NCBI GenBank assembly: GCA_902763185.1
Contig: CACWQT010000012.1
Coordinates: 1 to 48,189, forward strand
Length of the DNA: 48,189 nucleotides
Reading direction: 5' to 3'
From: an uncultured Rhodospirillales bacterium
Lineage (GTDB): Bacteria; Pseudomonadota; Alphaproteobacteria; RF32; CAG-239
Below, piece by piece: positions 25,395 to 34,051 of the stretch. Each line of letters starts with the position of its first letter. The stretch's first letter is position 1. The notes below the pieces were generated by a model, which saw nothing but the letters and a program-made list of their open reading frames with translations, was not told the DNA's origin and did not search any database. The translations under genes were made by a program, and so were the position numbers.

Positions 25395-27992
25395 CTAATA
25401 CTTGCCCTCAAAGGCATCCAAGTATATCTGCTTAATATCGCTCATCAACGGATATACCGGATTGGCGCCCGTGCATTGGTCATCAAATGCCAAACGCACC
25501 AACTTATCCAAATTCGCCTTAAAGGTCTTTTCATCAACACCCCACTCGCGAATTGAATTCGGAATACCAATTTTGGTCTTTAATTCCGCAACCGCCTTAA
25601 TCAAACGCTCTACCTTTTCATCATCTGGCACACTCTCGTCTGCCAAATACAAAACATGCGCAATTTGACCATAGCGTTTCTTTGCTTCAGGTGCTTTATA
25701 TTGCGGGAAAGCCGTCTGTTTCTTCGGGCAATCAGTCGCATTAAAGCGAATAACCTGGCAGATTAACAATGCATTGGCAATTCCGTGCGGAATGTTATAC
25801 ATTGCCCCCAATTTATGTGCCATAGAGTGACACAAACCTAAAAACGCATTGGCAAACGCCATACCGGCAATAGTTGCGGCATTGTGCATTTTTTCACGTG
25901 CCACAGGATCTTCCGCACCTTTTTCATATGAGGCCGGCAAATAACGGAAAATTTGCTTAATCGCCTCTAATGCCAACGAATTGGTATAGTTAGTTGCCAT
26001 GACCGAAACATAAGCCTCTAAAGCATGCACTAACGCATCAATACCACCGGCAGAAGTTAACCCTTTTGGCATACCGTCAACAAAGTTTGCATCAATAATT
26101 GCCATTTTAGGTGTCAAGGCATAGTCGGCAATAGCATACTTCACATGGGTGTCATCATCGGTAATAATCGAAAACGGTGTTACCTCAGAGCCGGTACCGG
26201 ATGTGGTCGGAATACATACCAAATCAGCCTTTTTGCCTAATTCTGGAATAGCGCAAATACGTTTTCTGATATCCATAAAGCGCATGGAAATATCTTCAAA
26301 ATCAGTTTCCGGCTGCTCATACATCAACCAAATAATCTTGCCGACATCCATCGGTGAACCACCGCCTAATGCCACAATCAAATCCGGCTGATAAGCGTTT
26401 ACCATAGTTAAGGCCTGTTTGGCAGTTGACAAAGTCGGATCAGGCTTAACATCAAAGAAAATTTGGTAGTCTATATCCATTTCTTCAAACGTATCGGTAA
26501 TTGTTCTAACCGCGCCACTATCAAACAAAAATCTGTCGGTGATAATAAACGCACGTTTTTTACCTTCGTATTCGCGCAAAGCCAATTCCGTTGAACCACG
26601 TTTGAAATAAATTTTCGGCGGAACTCTAAACCACAACATATTTTCTCTCCTTTCTGCCACTGTCTTATAATTTAATAAGTGCTTTACACCAACGTTTTCA
26701 CTAACCGAATTGCCGCCCCATGAACCGCAGCCTAACGTTAATGACGGCTCTAAACGGAAATTGTATAAGTCACCGATACCGCCTTGAGATGCCGGCGAAT
26801 TTATCAGAATACGACCGGTCGGCATTTTGTTGGCATAGTAATCAATCCTCTCTTGAATACGTTCATCGGTATAAAGCACTGATGTATGTCCAAGACCACC
26901 AAGAGTTATCAATGCGTGTGCAATATCGGTTGCTTTTTCAAAATTCTCTGCCTTATACATTGCCAAAATCGGTGACAATTTCTCATGTGCATATGGGTTA
27001 CTGATTTCATATGAGGATTGCTCTGCAAGCAATATCTTGGCATCATGCGGCACTTTAAATCCGGCCAGTTCGGCAATTTTATATGCCGGTTGACCAACGA
27101 TATCCGCATTAACACCGCCTTTATCGGTCAAAATAATCTTACCTAAAGCTTCCATTTCTTTTTTGTTCAAAAGATATGCACCTCTATAAACAAATTCTTT
27201 TTTGACCTCTTCATACACGTCTTTAACAACAATCACAGATTGTTCAGAAGCACAAATCATGCCGTTATCAAAGGTCTTTGACATCAAAATTGAGGATACG
27301 GCCAATTTGATTTTTGCGGTTTCATCAATAATCGCCGGTGTATTGCCGGAACCAACGCCTAATGCCGGTTTGCCGCTGGAATATGCCGCTTTAACCATTC
27401 CCGGACCGCCGGTCGCCAAAATGCCTTGAATCTTCGGATGTTGCATTAAAGCACTTGAAAGTTCAATAGACGGCTCATCAATCCATCCGATAATATCTTT
27501 GGGAGCGCCGGCTTGAACTGCCGCATCCAACACCACCTTTGCTGCGGCAATAGTTGATTTCTTTGCACGAGGGTGAGGAGAAAAGACTATGGCGTTTCTG
27601 GTCTTTAAGCAAATTAAAGACTTAAAAATAGCAGTTGATGTCGGATTTGTGGTCGGAACAATACCGGCTAATACGCCAAGAGGTGCCGCAACAATCTTGG
27701 TGCCGTTTATTTTATCGCGGCTGATAATACCACAGGTTTTAACCCCCTTATGCTTGTTATAAATGTATTCTGAAGCAAAGTGGTTTTTAATGATTTTATC
27801 TTCCAACACCCCCATACCGGTTTCGGCAACGGCCATTTCTGCCAAATCAATACGCATCTTATTGGCCGCAGTTGCCGCTGCCTTAAAGATTGCATCAACT
27901 TTTTCTTCCGAAAAAGTGGCAAATTGGTTTTGCGCAATATGGACACGATCCAAGAGTTTATCTAAATCTTCCAAAGTTTTAACGCTTGACAT
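25395..27992 (-). CDS. adhE: Bifunctional acetaldehyde-CoA / alcohol dehydrogenase AdhE
   Basis: A protein of 865 residues, full length for AdhE. Residues 1-440 form the CoA-acylating aldehyde dehydrogenase half, with catalytic Cys247 in DNGMICASEQ. After a short linker, residues from about 450 form the iron-dependent alcohol dehydrogenase half, with GGGSPMD for NAD binding and FLGLCHSMAHKLGAMYNIPHGIANA supplying the metal-binding histidines. It converts acetyl-CoA to ethanol with two NADH and usually forms spirosomes. It starts 7 nt after the stop of the group B hydrogenase gene and is the last gene of the hydrogen-sensing operon. This ties the ethanol branch to the same regulation as hydrogen metabolism. 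No truncation or missing catalytic residue is seen. Confidence 0.97.
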   Translation of the reverse strand: MSSVKTLEDLDKLLDRVHIAQNQFATFSEEKVDAIFKAAATAANKMRIDLAEMAVAETGMGVLEDKIIKNHFASEYIYNKHKGVKTCGIISRDKINGTKIVAAPLGVLAGIVPTTNPTSTAIFKSLICLKTRNAIVFSPHPRAKKSTIAAAKVVLDAAVQAGAPKDIIGWIDEPSIELSSALMQHPKIQGILATGGPGMVKAAYSSGKPALGVGSGNTPAIIDETAKIKLAVSSILMSKTFDNGMICASEQSVIVVKDVYEEVKKEFVYRGAYLLNKKEMEALGKIILTDKGGVNADIVGQPAYKIAELAGFKVPHDAKILLAEQSSYEISNPYAHEKLSPILAMYKAENFEKATDIAHALITLGGLGHTSVLYTDERIQERIDYYANKMPTGRILINSPASQGGIGDLYNFRLEPSLTLGCGSWGGNSVSENVGVKHLLNYKTVAERRENMLWFRVPPKIYFKRGSTELALREYEGKKRAFIITDRFLFDSGAVRTITDTFEEMDIDYQIFFDVKPDPTLSTAKQALTMVNAYQPDLIVALGGGSPMDVGKIIWLMYEQPETDFEDISMRFMDIRKRICAIPELGKKADLVCIPTTSGTGSEVTPFSIITDDDTHVKYAIADYALTPKMAIIDANFVDGMPKGLTSAGGIDALVHALEAYVSVMATNYTNSLALEAIKQIFRYLPASYEKGAEDPVAREKMHNAATIAGMAFANAFLGLCHSMAHKLGAMYNIPHGIANALLICQVIRFNATDCPKKQTAFPQYKAPEAKKRYGQIAHVLYLADESVPDDEKVERLIKAVAELKTKIGIPNSIREWGVDEKTFKANLDKLVRLAFDDQCTGANPVYPLMSDIKQIYLDAFEGKY

Positions 27993-27999
27993 TTCTATT

Positions 28000-29463
28000 T
28001 TATTCCTTTCCTTTTCCTAATGATTGACCTTGTTCTCCATAATCTTTAACTTTCTTAAACGCATCTTTTAAGGTGCCTAAGCAGGCGTTTCCGGCAATAC
28101 AACCGCCCGGACAACACATAACCTCTATTAAATTACCGGCTTGGCATTGACCGGTTTTGGCATAGAGACGTAAATCTCTGATTGAGGTTTTATCTAAACC
28201 GTTTACAATTACAGGTTTGACAGCACCGGGTTCACCCTGCCATGCCGCCACAACTGAATTTGCCACACCACCGGTTAAGGCAAATTCGCGCGCCTCTTTA
28301 GAGCTTTTATATTCAAATTCTTTTTCTTCGCAGGTATCAATCTCAATACCGAGAGCAATTAGGGTTGCCCCCAATTCTTCAAAATTTATCAGGTGGTTAA
28401 CATTCGGGTTATCCAAAACCTCTCTACGCTTTGCAAAACACGGGCTGATAAATACCGTTACTGCATCGGGGTGCTCTTTTTTGACAATTTCTGCGGTGTA
28501 ATAAAGCGGCGTATGTGCATCTGAAACATACGGCTTAATCTCGGGAAGATGCTTTTTAACTAGCTCATTATAACCGGCACAACATGAGGTTGTCATAAAC
28601 GGAGCACCGTTTTCCAAACGCTCCTTAAAATCTTTGGCTTCGGTTGTGGCGGTAATATCTGCACCTTGCGCAACTTCATAAACTTTTGAAAAACCAATTT
28701 TTAAGAGCGCATCTTGAATTTGCTCAGGCTTGCAGGGAATATGTCCCATTAGCGCCGGTGCAATTAGGGCGATTACTTCCCTGCCCTCTTTGATTTTTCT
28801 TAACACATCTATCACTTGAGATTTGGCGTGCACGGCACCGAACGGACAAGCCGATACGCATTTACCGCAAGAGATACATTTATCGGTATCAATACGGGCA
28901 AAACCGTGTTCGTCTTTGGCAATTGCCCCGACCGGACAAGCATTTTCACATGGAACAACTGTCTTGATAATCGCGCCATACGGACAAGATGCTACGCACA
29001 TTCCGCATTTTTTGCATTTTTCAGGATCAATAACCGAGCGCCCGTTAACATGCGAAATTGCACCAAAACGACAGCTGTTCATACAGGGTCTTGCCACACA
29101 ATTTTGGCATAAATCCGTGACATAAACGCGTGCGGCCTGACAGCTATGACAAGCGCTCTCAACAACTGTTAAAGGATTTGGATCCGGTCTTTGGCGTTCC
29201 AATGCTTTTTTGGCATAGGTGGCAAGTGTTGTCTTTTCATCATCGTCTTCAATGGAAAAACCTAAGCCTGCTAATGTTCTTGCACGCAAAATACCGCGCT
29301 CTTTATAAACGCAGCAGCGAAACGGAACTTCAGAATACTTAGGGCGCATCTCATAAGGAATGAGCCTTGTGTTTTCAGGAAAATCCTCGGATAAAAATGC
29401 TTTAATTAAGCGGATTAATACTTCTCTTTTTAATCTTTTTGTTTCTAATTCAGAATTATTCAT
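28000..29463 (-). CDS. [FeFe]-hydrogenase, group B type
   Basis: A protein of 487 residues. A Cys-rich N-terminal region (CHSCQAARVYVTDLCQNCVARPC) precedes several ferredoxin-like CxxCxxCxxxC sets (CKKCGMCVASC, CISCGKCVSAC). The H-cluster domain has three loops: TSCCAGYNE, ISPCFAKRREV and EVMCCPGGCIAG. The Ala after TSCC (Pro in group A) and SPC in place of MPC match group B enzymes of anaerobes. Both Cys of TSCC are kept, so the proton-transfer Cys is present and catalysis is plausible. There is no flavin or NAD subunit, so ferredoxin is the likely partner. It overlaps the upstream 2Fe-2S gene by 8 nt and is coupled to adhE. Its physiological direction is unknown. Confidence 0.87.
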   Translation of the reverse strand: MNNSELETKRLKREVLIRLIKAFLSEDFPENTRLIPYEMRPKYSEVPFRCCVYKERGILRARTLAGLGFSIEDDDEKTTLATYAKKALERQRPDPNPLTVVESACHSCQAARVYVTDLCQNCVARPCMNSCRFGAISHVNGRSVIDPEKCKKCGMCVASCPYGAIIKTVVPCENACPVGAIAKDEHGFARIDTDKCISCGKCVSACPFGAVHAKSQVIDVLRKIKEGREVIALIAPALMGHIPCKPEQIQDALLKIGFSKVYEVAQGADITATTEAKDFKERLENGAPFMTTSCCAGYNELVKKHLPEIKPYVSDAHTPLYYTAEIVKKEHPDAVTVFISPCFAKRREVLDNPNVNHLINFEELGATLIALGIEIDTCEEKEFEYKSSKEAREFALTGGVANSVVAAWQGEPGAVKPVIVNGLDKTSIRDLRLYAKTGQCQAGNLIEVMCCPGGCIAGNACLGTLKDAFKKVKDYGEQGQSLGKGKE

Positions 29464-29716
29464 TGTTCAACTTTCTTTCAATTACTGCTATTACTTTTTC
29501 TAAATCTGCGGAAGATATTTGTTCATCATCAACCATAACATACGGCGCTTTGCTAAAGGAATCGCTTTTGTTACAGGTACCGAAGCAACGGACAGAAGAT
29601 ATTTCTATTTTATCTTTATACTTTTCGGTCAATGTGCTTATCATTGACTTTACGGCTTGTCCGCCCATAACAAAGCAGGTTGTGCCTTCACAAATTTTGA
29701 CTTTTACTTTTTCCAT
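29456..29716 (-). CDS. Thioredoxin-like [2Fe-2S] ferredoxin (NuoE-like small protein)
   Basis: A protein of 86 residues with the four-Cys pattern of the thioredoxin-fold 2Fe-2S proteins: VKICEGTTCFVMGG near the start and SSVRCFGTCNKSD in the middle. These are the redox module of NuoE/HydC without its helical N-terminus. It probably passes electrons to or from the group B hydrogenase, with which it overlaps by 8 nt, or to the sensory hydrogenase upstream. It sits 9 nt after the phosphatase gene. Compared with the related gene at 32596, it has a longer insertion before the second Cys pair. Confidence 0.87.
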   Translation of the reverse strand: MEKVKVKICEGTTCFVMGGQAVKSMISTLTEKYKDKIEISSVRCFGTCNKSDSFSKAPYVMVDDEQISSADLEKVIAVIERKLNNE

Positions 29717-29725
29717 TGGTCTCTC

Positions 29726-30886
29726 CTATATGTAGTTGATTGACACTTGTTTAAAATACTCGCTTTCTAATAATGTTTTTATTTTTTTGATAACGGTGCG
29801 CCTGACCTCTATCTCTATGGGCAGAGCCGGATCATAATGCGCTTGGTTAATCATAGCTCCTACCATAAACTCAATAATATCAGATTCAAGTAAAAAATTT
29901 ACTAATAAGCCGGCGGCATCTTTATGGTTTAATTCTTTTTGCTCTAAATACTCTGCGGCCTTGGTTAAGGTTAAGATACCTTCGGTGACCAAATCCACAC
30001 CGTCCATGTGGGCAATCGGTGGTAAGTCACCACATTCTTGTTCATCAACATTGGTTATTTCCAATTTGAGCTCACGAGAAATCATGTTAGCCGTGGTGCC
30101 ACCGCAAATTGCTTTTTTACCGGCAAAAAAGCTAAATGACATACAGTATTCTCTATCTTTGCCACGATTATACGGAGGACCGGTAAAAATCAGTGCTTTA
30201 CGGGGATTTCTGAAATATAAGACACTACAAGAAATGTCATCACCGGCATGTTCGTTTTCTTCTACAGACAAGGCTTTTTCTATTACTTTTTTGGATAACT
30301 CGGTGCTTGATATATTGCGCTTTATACTCAAGGTTTCTTTAAGATATTTGAGTAAACCTTTACGTTGAAAGCCTAAAGGATAATCTTTTGTGCCAATACC
30401 GGCTTGGGTAACACCGTCGGAACAAAAGATCAGTCTGTCGCCGACTTCTGCTTTAAACTGATAGAGCATTAAATGGCGGTCAGGAAATTTTGGGGAGGTA
30501 AACTCTTTACCCTCAAGAGGCATTTCCTCATTATCGCGCATTAAAACAAATGACGGATTGCCCTCTTCTACCACCCAGACGTTACCGTCATTGCGGCAAT
30601 CTACTGCTGAAAATGTGGCATAGCTTATCTTACGGATTTGGCAGACGGGAAGCGAATCCATGATAATCTGCGCGGCCTTTTTGATAGAAATGTCTTCTTC
30701 TATAAAGCGAATCAGCATAGTTGCGGTCATGCAAGAAAGGATATTTGCTTTAATACCGCTCCCTAAGCCATCAGATAAAACGGCTAAAACACGTTCCTGA
30801 TTATCGGAGCGTTTGGAAACAAAATAGTCTCCATAGGCGTTTTGTCCGTGTTTTTTTATTTGTGCGCAGTCAATATCAATGAACAT
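29726..30886 (-). CDS. SpoIIE/PP2C-type protein phosphatase linked to the sensory hydrogenase
   Basis: A protein of 386 residues. Residues 1-225 are a SpoIIE-family PP2C domain: VLAVLSDGLGSGIKANI supplies the first Asp-Gly metal site, DRLIFCSDGVTQAG the second, and HAGDDISCSVLYF the last Asp pair. Residues 225-386 form a separate domain (ALIFTGPPYNRGKDREY..., KKAICGGTTANMISREL..., LPPIAHMDGVDLVTEGILTLTKA) that I cannot name. There is no membrane segment or sensor domain in the protein itself, so input presumably comes from the PAS-containing hydrogenase encoded 1 nt upstream. Its target should be a phospho-Ser/Thr protein such as a STAS antagonist; none is in this operon. Confidence 0.88.
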   Translation of the reverse strand: MFIDIDCAQIKKHGQNAYGDYFVSKRSDNQERVLAVLSDGLGSGIKANILSCMTATMLIRFIEEDISIKKAAQIIMDSLPVCQIRKISYATFSAVDCRNDGNVWVVEEGNPSFVLMRDNEEMPLEGKEFTSPKFPDRHLMLYQFKAEVGDRLIFCSDGVTQAGIGTKDYPLGFQRKGLLKYLKETLSIKRNISSTELSKKVIEKALSVEENEHAGDDISCSVLYFRNPRKALIFTGPPYNRGKDREYCMSFSFFAGKKAICGGTTANMISRELKLEITNVDEQECGDLPPIAHMDGVDLVTEGILTLTKAAEYLEQKELNHKDAAGLLVNFLLESDIIEFMVGAMINQAHYDPALPIEIEVRRTVIKKIKTLLESEYFKQVSINYI

Positions 30887-32599
30887 TTAGTCCTCATCTT
30901 CCGCATTGTATTCACTGGCGATGGTGTTTAAGATGGTTTCTGTTTCAACCATATGTTCACCTAACAAACAGGCTATCTGCTGAACGGTGGCAATATTTTT
31001 ATCAATCACTTCTTTGGCCTTTTGCGCCACAATCTCATGCGAGCGATTGACATTGGTGATGTCGGTAATGGTCACACCGATACTTAAATTCTCTTCAATC
31101 GGAAATACATGCAGGTCATAAAACTTGTTATTAAACTTATGATTTTCTTTATGAACTTCTTTGATACCGGATAAAGCTGAGGTAAATACCTTTTCCGCCT
31201 CAAAGAAATCACTTATCGGAAAGCCTATGATTTTTGAAGAATCTGATAAATATTGCTCTTTATCGGCTTTGGCAAACATCTTGATAAAGGCTTCATTGGT
31301 TTCCATAATGTTTAAGTTTTTATCCAAAATCACCATAGCGGAAGGAATGCTTTTTAACATGGCGCTTGCCTTTTTGGTGGCAATTTTTCGCATATATGAG
31401 ACGCACATGGAAGGCTCGGCATTGCCGTCTAAAAGTGCTTTTGCCATTTCCTGACAGGTTTGATAACCGCAACCGGCGCAATTTAACTCATCTTCCGGCG
31501 CATATTTACCAATACGCTTTAAGGCTTCTCTGATTTCATCTACGGTATAAGGCTTATCGGAAACAGGCATCGAGGTATATTCTTCTTTAACAACTACACG
31601 AGGTTTGGTCGGAACAGGCTCTCTTGTCTTAACATGGCGCAAAATTCGTGAGATGTTATTGGTATCAGAATCTTTAGTTGAGATACACGGACCGTGCACA
31701 CAACCGCCCACGCAAGCCAACGCCTCAATAAATATCGGATTTTGAATTTTATCTAACGATAAGTCTTGCACGGCTGAATCAAATGCTTCCAGCGAGCAGA
31801 CTTGACATAACTGCACTTTATCATTTACGCCCACCTTTTTAATGGTTTCGTTCATACCGCCATCTAAGGGGTATAAGGCTCCCTCATGAGCGTATTCGGG
31901 CACAAAGTTTTCTTCCGCACAGTCACCGGTTTCAAGTTTACGGTCACTTTCTTTAAGCCAAATTTTAAGCTCTTCAAAAGTTAGGGCGTAATCAATTAAA
32001 TCTTTGTGGTTATCGGACTCTTCTTTTTTGGCGATACACGGACCGATGAATACAACTGAGATGTTTTTGCCATAGGTTTTCTTTAAGAACTTGGCATGAG
32101 TTAGGGCCGGAGAAGCAATCGGGGTAATATATTCCGACAACTCCGGCTTATATAAGCGGATGTATTTGACAATCACCGGACAGGCACTTGATATCATCAG
32201 GCCTTTGTCTTTTTTATTTAACATACGAGCTGTTTCAATAGATACTTCTTCGGCACCGATTGCGGTTTCACTCACGCCGGCAAAACCTAATTTCTTTAAG
32301 GTTGCAGTCAGTTGTTTGGAGGTGCAGGGAAAAGAAGCGCGCCAACTGGGAGCTAGTGATACATAAACCTCTTTTTGGGTTGAGAGTAATTTTTTTACCG
32401 CCTCCCAATCGGAGCGAACGCGCTTGGCGTGGCTTGGGCAAGAAGCAACACAACGCCCGCAAGAGATACATTTATCTGATAAGACGCAAGCATGTCCATC
32501 TTGAATACGGATGGATTTGACCGGACAGCGGCGCACGCATTTGTAGCAGTCCTGACATTCGTTGTATAAGGTATATACTGTTCCCGTTATCTCGCTCAT
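30887..32599 (-). CDS. hydS: Sensory (group C) [FeFe]-hydrogenase HydS with PAS domain
   Basis: A protein of 570 residues. Order: two N-terminal 4Fe-4S ferredoxin motifs (CYKCVRRC, CISCGRCVASC); an H-cluster domain about 75-340 with loops MISSACPVIV, FIGPCIAKKEE and ALACVGGCVHGPC; a single 4Fe-4S motif NCAGCGYQTCQEM...PSMC near 375-405; and a PAS domain about 415-530 (SAMVILDKNLNIMETNEAFIKMF). The first loop has Ala where catalytic enzymes have the proton-transfer Cys (TSCC becomes SSAC). That is known for T. maritima HydS-type proteins, which turn over poorly and are taken to be H2 sensors. The PAS domain would relay H2/redox state to the phosphatase next door. The start overlaps the upstream gene's stop by 4 nt. 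Confidence 0.92.
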   Translation of the reverse strand: MSEITGTVYTLYNECQDCYKCVRRCPVKSIRIQDGHACVLSDKCISCGRCVASCPSHAKRVRSDWEAVKKLLSTQKEVYVSLAPSWRASFPCTSKQLTATLKKLGFAGVSETAIGAEEVSIETARMLNKKDKGLMISSACPVIVKYIRLYKPELSEYITPIASPALTHAKFLKKTYGKNISVVFIGPCIAKKEESDNHKDLIDYALTFEELKIWLKESDRKLETGDCAEENFVPEYAHEGALYPLDGGMNETIKKVGVNDKVQLCQVCSLEAFDSAVQDLSLDKIQNPIFIEALACVGGCVHGPCISTKDSDTNNISRILRHVKTREPVPTKPRVVVKEEYTSMPVSDKPYTVDEIREALKRIGKYAPEDELNCAGCGYQTCQEMAKALLDGNAEPSMCVSYMRKIATKKASAMLKSIPSAMVILDKNLNIMETNEAFIKMFAKADKEQYLSDSSKIIGFPISDFFEAEKVFTSALSGIKEVHKENHKFNNKFYDLHVFPIEENLSIGVTITDITNVNRSHEIVAQKAKEVIDKNIATVQQIACLLGEHMVETETILNTIASEYNAEDED

Positions 32600-32826
32600 A
32601 GTGCCTCTAAAATTTTAATCAGTTGTTCGTGTGTTGTGTTGGAATACTTTTTATCATTGATAAAAACATTGGGGCCGTCTTGGCAAAGGTTAGTGCAACG
32701 GCACCCAACAAGCTCTACGGACAGATCCTTATTGCTTTTGGCAATATAGTCTTGTAAAAATTCTAGTGTTTTATTATTGCCCCGAACGTAACAGGAGCTC
32801 CCCAAACAAACTTTTATGACAGTCAT
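32596..32826 (-). CDS. Thioredoxin-like [2Fe-2S] ferredoxin, first gene of the HydS operon
   Basis: A protein of 76 residues: MTVIKVCLGSSCYVRGNN then VGCRCTNLCQDGPNVFIND. The four Cys fit the thioredoxin-fold 2Fe-2S family. I chose ATG 32826, which has AAAGGG about 7 nt upstream and starts at the conserved beta-strand. The longer frame to 32871 would overlap the promoter. It is the probable electron partner of HydS, whose gene it overlaps by 4 nt. Two such carriers in one operon suggest separate partners for the group C and group B hydrogenases. Confidence 0.87.
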   Translation of the reverse strand: MTVIKVCLGSSCYVRGNNKTLEFLQDYIAKSNKDLSVELVGCRCTNLCQDGPNVFINDKKYSNTTHEQLIKILEAL

Positions 32827-32852
32827 TATTTTCCCTTTGTGATGTTTTTTGT

Positions 32853-32881
32853 AAGCTAGGGGAAATAACATCGGTTGTCAA
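32853..32881 (-). promoter_or_regulatory. Promoter of the HydS-phosphatase-hydrogenase-AdhE operon
   Basis: Minus-strand TTGACA (32876-32881), 17 nt spacer, TAGCTT (32853-32858). The -10 box is weak, as expected of an activated promoter. No clear operator is seen. Confidence 0.55.
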
Positions 32882-32918
32882 GGAAAAAAGCGGAGCCCAT
32901 TGTTGCCAAAATCTGCGC

Positions 32919-32947
32919 TTGACAAAAGTGGCAAAAGTTTTTATTTT
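32919..32947 (+). promoter_or_regulatory. Divergent promoter for the gene at 33012
   Basis: TTGACA (32919-32924), 17 nt spacer, TATTTT (32942-32947). It is back to back with the HydS operon promoter, 38 nt apart. Confidence 0.6.
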
Positions 32948-33011
32948 AGGTGTTAACAAGGCTACTATGATGTAAATTACTTAATATATTAACAATAAAA
33001 CTTAAAAGCTT

Positions 33012-33509
33012 ATGGAACAAACAAGACTTTTACTGATTTCTGCTCGTGAAGATTATTCGCAAGCACTCAACATTCTGTGCTTGGTGGAGATGCATGAGGT
33101 TCCGACAACCGTTGGTGATATTATGTATGCCTATATGGTTGCCAAAGACTGGTGTAAATGGGTTAAAAATCCGGGAGAATCTGGAGAAAATCCATTACAA
33201 CATGGTGTGGATGACAGTTTGCTTCGTATGTTTGAGAAGTATGCCGAAGACTTGGAAAATCAACTTGTGGCATATCAAAATGCGATTGAAGAAGATTTTA
33301 GCGAACTTAACCCTAATCTGGTTAATGGTTGGCGTAGTTTAAGCAGCATGCCTACCCTGAAAGAGGATACCAGATTGTTCTTCCGTACTTTGCGCTATAC
33401 AGCACAAATATTTGAAGATAGGTTTCGTGCTTCTTTCCTCAACCAGATGCTAGACGAGAAGCAGGTTCCACCGATGTGTGAGTTAGATAAATGTCCGACA
33501 GATGAATAA
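33012..33509 (+). CDS. Hypothetical cytoplasmic protein
   Basis: A protein of 165 residues, acidic and largely helical, with no signal peptide or membrane segment. I do not recognise it. The sequence has three Trp in two clusters (KDWCKWVKNP and NGWRSL) and ends with CELDKCPTDE. It is divergent from the hydrogenase-sensor operon and shares the intergenic region with it, so it could be co-regulated with hydrogen metabolism; this is inference from position only. No Shine-Dalgarno sequence is visible; the start is AAGCTT-ATG, identical to that of the gene at 19337. It is followed 18 nt later by a lipoprotein gene. Confidence 0.7.
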   Translation: MEQTRLLLISAREDYSQALNILCLVEMHEVPTTVGDIMYAYMVAKDWCKWVKNPGESGENPLQHGVDDSLLRMFEKYAEDLENQLVAYQNAIEEDFSELNPNLVNGWRSLSSMPTLKEDTRLFFRTLRYTAQIFEDRFRASFLNQMLDEKQVPPMCELDKCPTDE

Positions 33510-33527
33510 TCTTCAATACTGTGGCTT

Positions 33528-33833
33528 ATGAAAAAAATTGCTTTGTTTGTCGGGCTTTGTCTCATTTTCTTAGGATGTAAAGACAAAAAGGTTAAGGACT
33601 ATGGCGAAAAGGTCATCTTTACTGAGCAGTGCGATACATCGGCTGTTTGGCGAGTGAGAACGCACACCTTTAACTTTGTAGGGTATATTGCCATTGCTTT
33701 GGTAAATGGGAAAAAATTTTCCGTTAAGTATGAATCTCCGGAAATAGCTCAAGATTGGATGTTGCTTGATAAAGGTGACACGGTTGTCTATCAAGGCAAT
33801 AAAATCGTTTCCGTTATCTGGAAAAAGCAATAA
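33528..33833 (+). CDS. Small lipoprotein
   Basis: A protein of 101 residues with a lipoprotein signal: MKKIALFVGLCLIFLGC, lipobox L-I-F-L-G-C with Cys17 as lipidation site. The mature part is a compact domain of about 80 residues (WRVRTHTFNFVGYIAIALVNGKKFSVKYESPE..., DKGDTVVYQGNKIVSVIW) that reads as a small beta barrel. No family is recognised. It follows the 33012 gene by 18 nt and is ended by a terminator, so these two form a short operon. It has no clear ribosome binding site (GGCTT-ATG). Confidence 0.75.
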   Translation: MKKIALFVGLCLIFLGCKDKKVKDYGEKVIFTEQCDTSAVWRVRTHTFNFVGYIAIALVNGKKFSVKYESPEIAQDWMLLDKGDTVVYQGNKIVSVIWKKQ

Positions 33834-33866
33834 GTGCTCTCACCAAGTATAATCTTTTAAAAAAGG

Positions 33867-33900
33867 AACTCGCTAGCGTAGCTGGCGGGTTTCTTTTTTT
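33867..33900 (+). terminator. Rho-independent terminator after the lipoprotein gene
   Basis: AACTCGCTAGC-gta-GCTGGCGGGTT (33867-33891), with G-U pairs, followed by TTCTTTTTTTT. A-rich sequence on the left gives partial activity on the other strand. Confidence 0.8.
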
Positions 33901-33922
33901 TATGGAAAGAATTTGATTATTT

Positions 33923-34007
33923 GTCACCCTCTCTGTCAGCTACGCTGACATTTTCCCCCTCGAGATTACTCACTTCACCTATGTGCTGTTTGTAAGGGGA
34001 AGAGGAC
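33923..34007. repeat. Dispersed palindromic repeat, copy B
   Basis: CACCCTCTCT, hairpin GTCAGC-tac-GCTGAC (33935-33949), then CATTTTCCCCCT pairing with AAGGGGA (33994-34000) across an enlarged loop. It shares order and flanks with copy A at 19814, but the first hairpin has changed on both arms in a compensating way. Confidence 0.6.
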
Positions 34008-34051
34008 TTTTTTATGTTTCATCATATATAAGTCTTAACTGAACTATTAAA

